DNA of 64,000 bases. Source: CAVTQY01 sp963736975 (GTDB lineage Bacteria > Pseudomonadota > Alphaproteobacteria > Acetobacterales > Acetobacteraceae). The position numbers were made by a program, and so were the translations under genes. Every line of letters begins with the position of its first letter. Within the stretch, counting starts at the first letter, position 1. The notes under the pieces are model-generated. The model made no database searches. It worked only from the letters and a program-made list of their open reading frames with translations, and was not told the DNA's origin. Below, piece by piece: positions 59,331-64,000 of the stretch. Where the stretch lies: positions 3,286,001 to 3,350,000 of the forward strand of contig CAVTQY010000001.1 in assembly GCA_963736975.1 (NCBI GenBank), given 5' to 3'.

Positions 59331-61122
59331 CTATGTGCCGACGGCCCGGGCCTCGGGTTCCGGAACCGCGGCGGCCACGCGCGGCAGGGCGGCGATATCG
59401 CTGCGCGCCTCGGCCAACCCTTGGGCCAGTGCCCGCTCCAGCCAGGCCCGCGCCTGGTCGTAATCCGTCTCGCCAGCCAGGCCGCGGGCCAGATAGCGGC
59501 CCAGCATCATCTGCGCATAGGCGTGACCCCGCTCCGCGGCAGCGCGAAACCAGCGTTGCGCGGTCGGACGATCGGTCGGCACCTCATGACCGCCGCCATG
59601 CATCGCCGCGAGGGCGAACATCGCGCCCACATGGCCCCGCCCGGCTGCCTTCCCGAACAGCGCCAGCGCCCCCGGATGATCGCGCGGGCCGCCCCGCCCG
59701 TTTAACATGACCTCGCCGAGCGTCACCTCGGCTTCCGGCATGCCGATCTCGGCGGCGCGGGCGATCCAGGCGCGGCCTTCCTCGGGGTCGGCATCGATCC
59801 CGCGGCCTTCGAGCAGCATCCGGCCGTACCAGGTACTGTGCGTTGACGACACCATCGGCGGCTCGGCGCAGCCACTCGGCGGCCTTGCGCTCGTCGCGTT
59901 CGACGCCGATCCCTTCCGCGAGGCAGACGCCGAAATTAAAGGCCGCGACAAGATCGCCGGAGGCGGCGGCTTGCTCGAACCACTCCCGGGTCTTCAGCGC
60001 ATCTTCCGCGCCGCCGACGCCCTTCAGCAGCAGGTTCGCCAGATCCGCCCGCGCTTCGCGGCTGCCCGAATCGGCAGAGAGCCGGAACCAGTGCGCCGCC
60101 TCCTCCTGGTCACGCGGTACGCCGGCGCCGGTCAGATACAGCATGCCCAGCGCGCGCGCCGCGCCTTTGTGCCCGGCCTCGCTTGCCCGACGGAACCACA
60201 TGGCGGCTTCGGCGTAGTTCGGCGGCAAGTTCCCGCCCTTCGCGTAGAGGTCGCCGACCAGCGCGGCGGCTTCGGGGTCGCCGGCGAGTGCGGCCCGTCG
60301 CAGCCAGGACTCGCCTTCCACCACGTTGGTCTTGACCCCGAGGCCTTCCAGCAGCGCAAGCCCCCAGCGGGCTTGCCCCGACCTGTTGCCTTTGATCGCG
60401 CTCTGCCGGTAGAGTTCCGTGGCTGCGTCGCGGTCGCCCGCAACGCCGATGCCCCGCTCGGTCAGTACACCCAGCAAATACAGGGCGGTCGGCAGGCCGG
60501 CATCGGCGGCGCGCCGGAGCCAGGCGGCGACCTCGTGGTGCTTCGTTTGGTCCTTCGCGTTGCGCGACAAGCAGAGCGCGTATCCCAAAGCCCCTTGCGG
60601 GCATCCGGCTTCCGCCGACAGCTTGTACCAGCGCTCGGCCGCTTCGGGGTCGCGGATCGCTTCGGGGCCGGAGGTGAGTATATAGCCGAGCACGGCCTGG
60701 CCGTCGGCCGAACCGCCTTCGGCGGCACGCTTGGCCCATTTCAGCGCGGTCTCGAAGTCCGGCTTGCCGTCGCTGTCGTTGCTGGAGAACAGCGCCGCAG
60801 CGGCGCGCGACCCCGGCGCGACAGAGGGTGAACGCGACCCGCCGATCCCTTGGATCAGCAGCATCGCCAGCATCGATTGCGCTTCGACGTAGCCCTGCTC
60901 GGCCGCCCGCTCGAGCCACCGCACGCCGTCTGCGCGGCTGGGCGGGACGCCGGCACCCTCCAGATAGCAGCGGCCGACACGGTACTCCGCCTCGGCCAGG
61001 CCGGCGCGGGCGGCGCGCGAAAGCAGGCGGAACGCCGGCTGTAACCTGCCCTGTTCGGTCAGCCGCACCGCCCGGCGCAGCGCGGCGCGCGGCGAAACAA
61101 CCAATGTCACGGCATCAAACAT
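59331..61122 (-). pseudogene. Sel1-repeat protein with a one-base insertion
   Basis: About fourteen Sel1-like repeats: A-x2-G-x-x-x-A-x2-x-L-G-x2-Y-x2-G-x-G-V-x-x-D-x2-x-A-x2-W-x2-x-A-A. Examples are AEYRVGRCYLEGAGVPPSRA and QYLVR; the early frame reads to AADGVVNAQYLVRPD, while the neighbouring frame continues WYGRMLLEGRGIDADPEEGR and so on to RAVGT. One extra C in TACCTGG (GG at 59832-59833 on the plus strand) is the break; removing it gives AADGVVNAQYWYGRMLLEGR. Repaired it is about 597 residues. Sel1 proteins are scaffolds for surface or secretion complexes. Its place between HlyD and the double GT suggests a scaffold for this export locus. Confidence 0.75.
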
Positions 61123-61152
61123 GCTGGGACCGGTTATCGGCAACTGCCAGCA

Positions 61153-62559
61153 TCAGGGTTCGCGCATCGCCTGGGTTGCAACCGGCACGACGCGGCTCAG
61201 GAGGTATCTCAGCACCGTTTGCTTGCCGATTTTCACATCCGCCGTGACCGGCATCCCGGGCGTCACCCGGAAATCCGCCGGCACGCCGCGGAAAGCCAGC
61301 CGGTCGATTGCGATTCGTGCCCGATAATAGGGTTCAGTATCGTTCGGCGCGATCGGCACGGAATCTGTTTCCATGGCGTGCTGATCCTGCGCGGTGAAGC
61401 TGTTCGCTGTGATGATCCTGAGCGTGCCATACGCCAACCCGTATCGTGCATACGGGAAAGTATCGAACTTAATCGCAACCGGATCGCCGACATGCACGTA
61501 GCCATCGTCGCGGCCGGAGATATTTGCCTCGACCTCCAGCGGCGCGTCCGCCGGCATCAGTGTGATGAACTGTGCGCCGGACTGCAGCACCGAACCGACC
61601 GAGGCTCTGGCGATCGTCAGCACCGTCGCGTCGCGATCGGCACGCAACTCGACCAGTTGGCGGCGAAGCTGCGCCTTGCGGAGCTGCTCACGCGCGTCCG
61701 AAAGTTTTCCGACCGCTTCGGCGAGTTTTTCGGAAAGATCGGCATGCCACTGCTGAACATAGCCATCGCGTTCCGCGAGCAGCGCCTTGAGGTCGCGCGC
61801 TCCCGACTGCCCCGTTTCGATGGCGCTCTCGTAATTGCGCTGCATCTCGGCGCGGCTGTCCATCGCGGCCAGAGTGTTCAGTTTGCTGCCGACCTGTAGC
61901 CGCTCCAGGTCGCGCCGCATCTTTTCGACGTTCTGTGCAACCTCCAGCCGGTCGCGATAACCTTCCGCGTCGCTATTGGCACGCTTGATCTGCGCGACGA
62001 AACTGTCGATCCGTTCCTGGAAATTCTGCAGTTTGTAGGCGTATTCGGCCTGACGCTGGGCGAAGATCGCCGCCTGCAGGGCAAGATCAGTGTTGAGCCC
62101 GGTATAGATGAACGGCCGCCCCTCGGTTTCCGCCTGCATCCGGCTGACTTGCGCCTGGAGGTTGGACACCTGGGCGGCGAGCGCATCCACATCCGCGGTG
62201 GCGAAAGTGGGATCGAGCTGTGCCAGCACCTGCCCGGCCTGCACCTTCTCGCCCACATGCACGTCGATCGAGCGGACGATGGCGGTTTCCAACGGCTGCA
62301 CGACCAGGACCGGGGCTTTCGACACCACCACGCCCCGCGCGCTCACCACGCGGTCAACCGGAATCAGGCCGAGCGCCAGCAGGATCGCCGCGAACATGCT
62401 GGCGATGATCCACACCGTGCCGCGCGCCGAACGCGGCACGGGCGCGCTCAGCACCGCCGTCGATGGGGATTGGAACTCCAGGATGACGGGCAGCGCCGGA
62501 TCATCCCGGTCAGCCGACAGCTCAGTCCCCTTGGACGAGCGTGGGAGCGAGAGCTGCAT
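61153..62559 (-). CDS. Type I secretion membrane-fusion protein (HlyD family)
   Basis: A 468-residue periplasmic adaptor: a short cytoplasmic head, one transmembrane helix (WIIASMFAAILLALGLIPVD), a biotinyl-lipoyl half (APVLVVQPLETAIVRSIDVH), a long coiled-coil hairpin (~150-330, with DALAAQVSNLQAQVSRMQAE) and the second lipoyl half plus a C-terminal membrane-proximal domain. It links the inner-membrane ABC exporter to an outer-membrane TolC-like channel. ATG 62559 overlaps the ABC gene's 3' end by 38 bp. It is 30 bp before the Sel1-type gene. Confidence 0.92.
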   Translation of the reverse strand: MQLSLPRSSKGTELSADRDDPALPVILEFQSPSTAVLSAPVPRSARGTVWIIASMFAAILLALGLIPVDRVVSARGVVVSKAPVLVVQPLETAIVRSIDVHVGEKVQAGQVLAQLDPTFATADVDALAAQVSNLQAQVSRMQAETEGRPFIYTGLNTDLALQAAIFAQRQAEYAYKLQNFQERIDSFVAQIKRANSDAEGYRDRLEVAQNVEKMRRDLERLQVGSKLNTLAAMDSRAEMQRNYESAIETGQSGARDLKALLAERDGYVQQWHADLSEKLAEAVGKLSDAREQLRKAQLRRQLVELRADRDATVLTIARASVGSVLQSGAQFITLMPADAPLEVEANISGRDDGYVHVGDPVAIKFDTFPYARYGLAYGTLRIITANSFTAQDQHAMETDSVPIAPNDTEPYYRARIAIDRLAFRGVPADFRVTPGMPVTADVKIGKQTVLRYLLSRVVPVATQAMREP

Positions 62560-64000
62560 GGCGAGGACCTTGGGGTTCGAGATGGCGGTTTTGCTGTGCC
62601 CAGAGTTGCCGATAAACCGAACAGCGTTCGAGCAGGACTCGGTGCGGCGCGAGATCCATGACACGGCCTTTTTCGAGCACCAGGATCTGATCGCATTCCG
62701 TCAGTGACGAGAGGCGGTGCGAGACGATCACCATTGTACGGCCGCGGCCGATGCGCAACAGATTTGCGTTGACCAGCGCTTCGCTTTCCGGGTCCAGCGC
62801 GCTGGTGGCTTCGTCCAGGATGAGGATGCGCGGGTCTTGAATGAGCGCGCGGGCAATCGCCAGACGCTGCTTCTGGCCGCCCGACAGATTGGGCGAGCCT
62901 TCTTCGATATAGGTTTCGTAGCCGTTCGGCATACGCTCGATGAACTCTTCCGCGCCGGCAAGACGGGCGGCACGCACCGCATCCTCCAACGTAAGTCCGG
63001 GCCGCCCGGCAATGATGTTGTCCCGGATCGAACCACGGAACAGGAAATTATCTTGCAGTACCGTGCCGAAGCTCGACCGGAGGTGCCGCAGGTTGATCTC
63101 CCGCAGGTCCGCATTATCAATCTTGAGGAAACCGGAATAGTCCCGGTTGATCCCCTGCAGCAGCCGGGTGATGGTCGATTTGCCGGACCCGCTGCGCCCG
63201 ACGATCCCCAACATCGTGCCGGCGGGGACCGCGAAGGTGACCCGGTCGAGTGCCGGTGTTTTTGTCCCCGCATAGGTAAACGTAACATCGTCGAAACTGA
63301 TCGCTCCGGCGAATTTCGGCCGCAGGCCGCCGGACGCCGCATCGGCCTCCAGCGGACGGTTGAGCACCGCCGCGGCTTCATTGATGGCGCCGCCCACCTC
63401 CTCGAAATCCTCGATCAGGCGGGCGAGGCCGACCAACGGCTGAGCGACGCGCTGCGACAGCATCATGAAGGCGAACAAGCCGCCGATCGCGAAGCCGCTG
63501 CTGTCCTGGAGCGCGATATAGACGCCGATCATGATCACGCCGATCCACATGAACCGCTCGACCGGCGTGACCAGCGTCTGCGGCCAGTTCGCTAGCCGGC
63601 CGAAGGCCAGGCGCCAGCGTCCGACCTCGGCCACCCGCTCGTCCCACAGCGCTTTGCGCTGCGGCTCGAGGGCGAGCGATTTCACCGTTCTGACGCCGAA
63701 CACCGTTTCGCCGAGCGCCGCGTTCTTGTTGGTCTCGGCCTGGATGACGCGGAACAGCAGAAGCCGTAGCGGTTTCAGGAAGGCCAAGATGATCAGCGCG
63801 ATAACACAGGCGCAGACCAACACAATCCAGGCCAGCGTGCTGTCCAGCCAGAACAGGAACGGCAGCAGCACGACCAGCGTCAGCAAATCGAGGAAGGTCG
63901 TCAGCAGCTTGCCGGTGAGAAACTCGCGCACCCGGTGGATCTGGCTGATGCGGTACATCGTCTCGCCGGCCGGGTGGCGTTCGAAGTAATCGAGCGAGAG
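62522..64000 (-). CDS. Type I secretion ABC exporter (HlyB-like), N terminus outside window
   Basis: At least 492 residues are visible, and the frame stays open to the window edge (LDYFERHPAGETMYRISQIH at the start of what is seen). There are membrane helices up to ~residue 235, then the nucleotide-binding domain: Walker A GRSGSGKST, signature LSGGQKQR, Walker B ILILDEATSALDPE and H-loop SHRLSSL. It is followed by the HlyD partner with a 38-bp overlap, so type I export is well supported. Whether an N-terminal C39 peptidase or C39-like domain is present lies outside the window. Confidence 0.92.
   Translation of the reverse strand, partial: LSLDYFERHPAGETMYRISQIHRVREFLTGKLLTTFLDLLTLVVLLPFLFWLDSTLAWIVLVCACVIALIILAFLKPLRLLLFRVIQAETNKNAALGETVFGVRTVKSLALEPQRKALWDERVAEVGRWRLAFGRLANWPQTLVTPVERFMWIGVIMIGVYIALQDSSGFAIGGLFAFMMLSQRVAQPLVGLARLIEDFEEVGGAINEAAAVLNRPLEADAASGGLRPKFAGAISFDDVTFTYAGTKTPALDRVTFAVPAGTMLGIVGRSGSGKSTITRLLQGINRDYSGFLKIDNADLREINLRHLRSSFGTVLQDNFLFRGSIRDNIIAGRPGLTLEDAVRAARLAGAEEFIERMPNGYETYIEEGSPNLSGGQKQRLAIARALIQDPRILILDEATSALDPESEALVNANLLRIGRGRTMVIVSHRLSSLTECDQILVLEKGRVMDLAPHRVLLERCSVYRQLWAQQNRHLEPQGPRHAALAPTLVQGD

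Noticed and set aside
1..64000. CRISPR arrays, rRNA and ordinary tRNA genes
   Set aside because: No spaced direct repeats of CRISPR type and no cloverleaf or rRNA sequence were seen by eye on either strand.

Overview
The window is GC-rich chromosomal DNA (by eye about 65% GC) from a Gram-negative bacterium. Outer-membrane barrel, HlyD/type I export and PEP-CTERM proteins, and general protein resemblance, suggest an alphaproteobacterium, probably near Acetobacteraceae/Rhodospirillales; this is inference, since no rRNA or tRNA gene was seen. Most genes are packed with ATGA/GTGA overlaps.

Layout. 1-7.6 kb: a partial GT4 glycosyltransferase, an ABC exporter, OtsA trehalose-phosphate synthase, a TfdA-like dioxygenase, a DUF442-type phosphatase and a large alpha/beta hydrolase. 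7.8-13.6 kb: small enzymes, three SDR proteins, zwf (with a hairpin over its ribosome binding site), and a DUF488-birA pair. 13.6-18.5 kb: decayed ground (NmrA tail, a frameshifted small gene, a broken DNA adenine methylase) around a PhnD-like protein and a cupin. 18.6-21.8 kb: two tiny membrane proteins and ftsK. 22.0-23.3 kb: an IS3 remnant split by an IS30 fragment. 23.5-26.2 kb: a PEP-CTERM protein and selB. 26.2-31.2 kb: surface-polysaccharide genes (gtrA-like, a small phosphoglycosyl transferase, GT2, WecG/TagA/CpsF, outer-membrane barrel). 31.3-43.9 kb: an FMN hydroxyacid oxidase, a broken EamA exporter, a ClC transporter, denD-htrA, RraA-like plus an enolase-superfamily enzyme, a second PEP-CTERM protein, a ribbon-helix-helix pair, an aminotransferase and a cupin. 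44-49.3 kb: an ABC sugar-importer operon ending in a glucosylglycerate/mannosylglycerate hydrolase-like gene that carries a frameshift. 49.4-51.4 kb: one intact and one decayed MFS transporter. 51.5-64 kb: a minus-strand locus joining type I export (ABC + HlyD), a Sel1-repeat protein, a 1010-residue double glycosyltransferase, an unknown protein with a ChW-like motif, a GT4 and an MBOAT acyltransferase with an accessory protein.

Two themes stand out. First, the 51-64 kb locus looks like a route that glycosylates or acylates something and exports it by type I secretion; no family description I know covers the whole combination. Second, at least six unrelated genes carry single-base indels or nonsense changes that I can repair by eye. 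Several lie in short homopolymers, so assembly error must be excluded before they are called pseudogenes.
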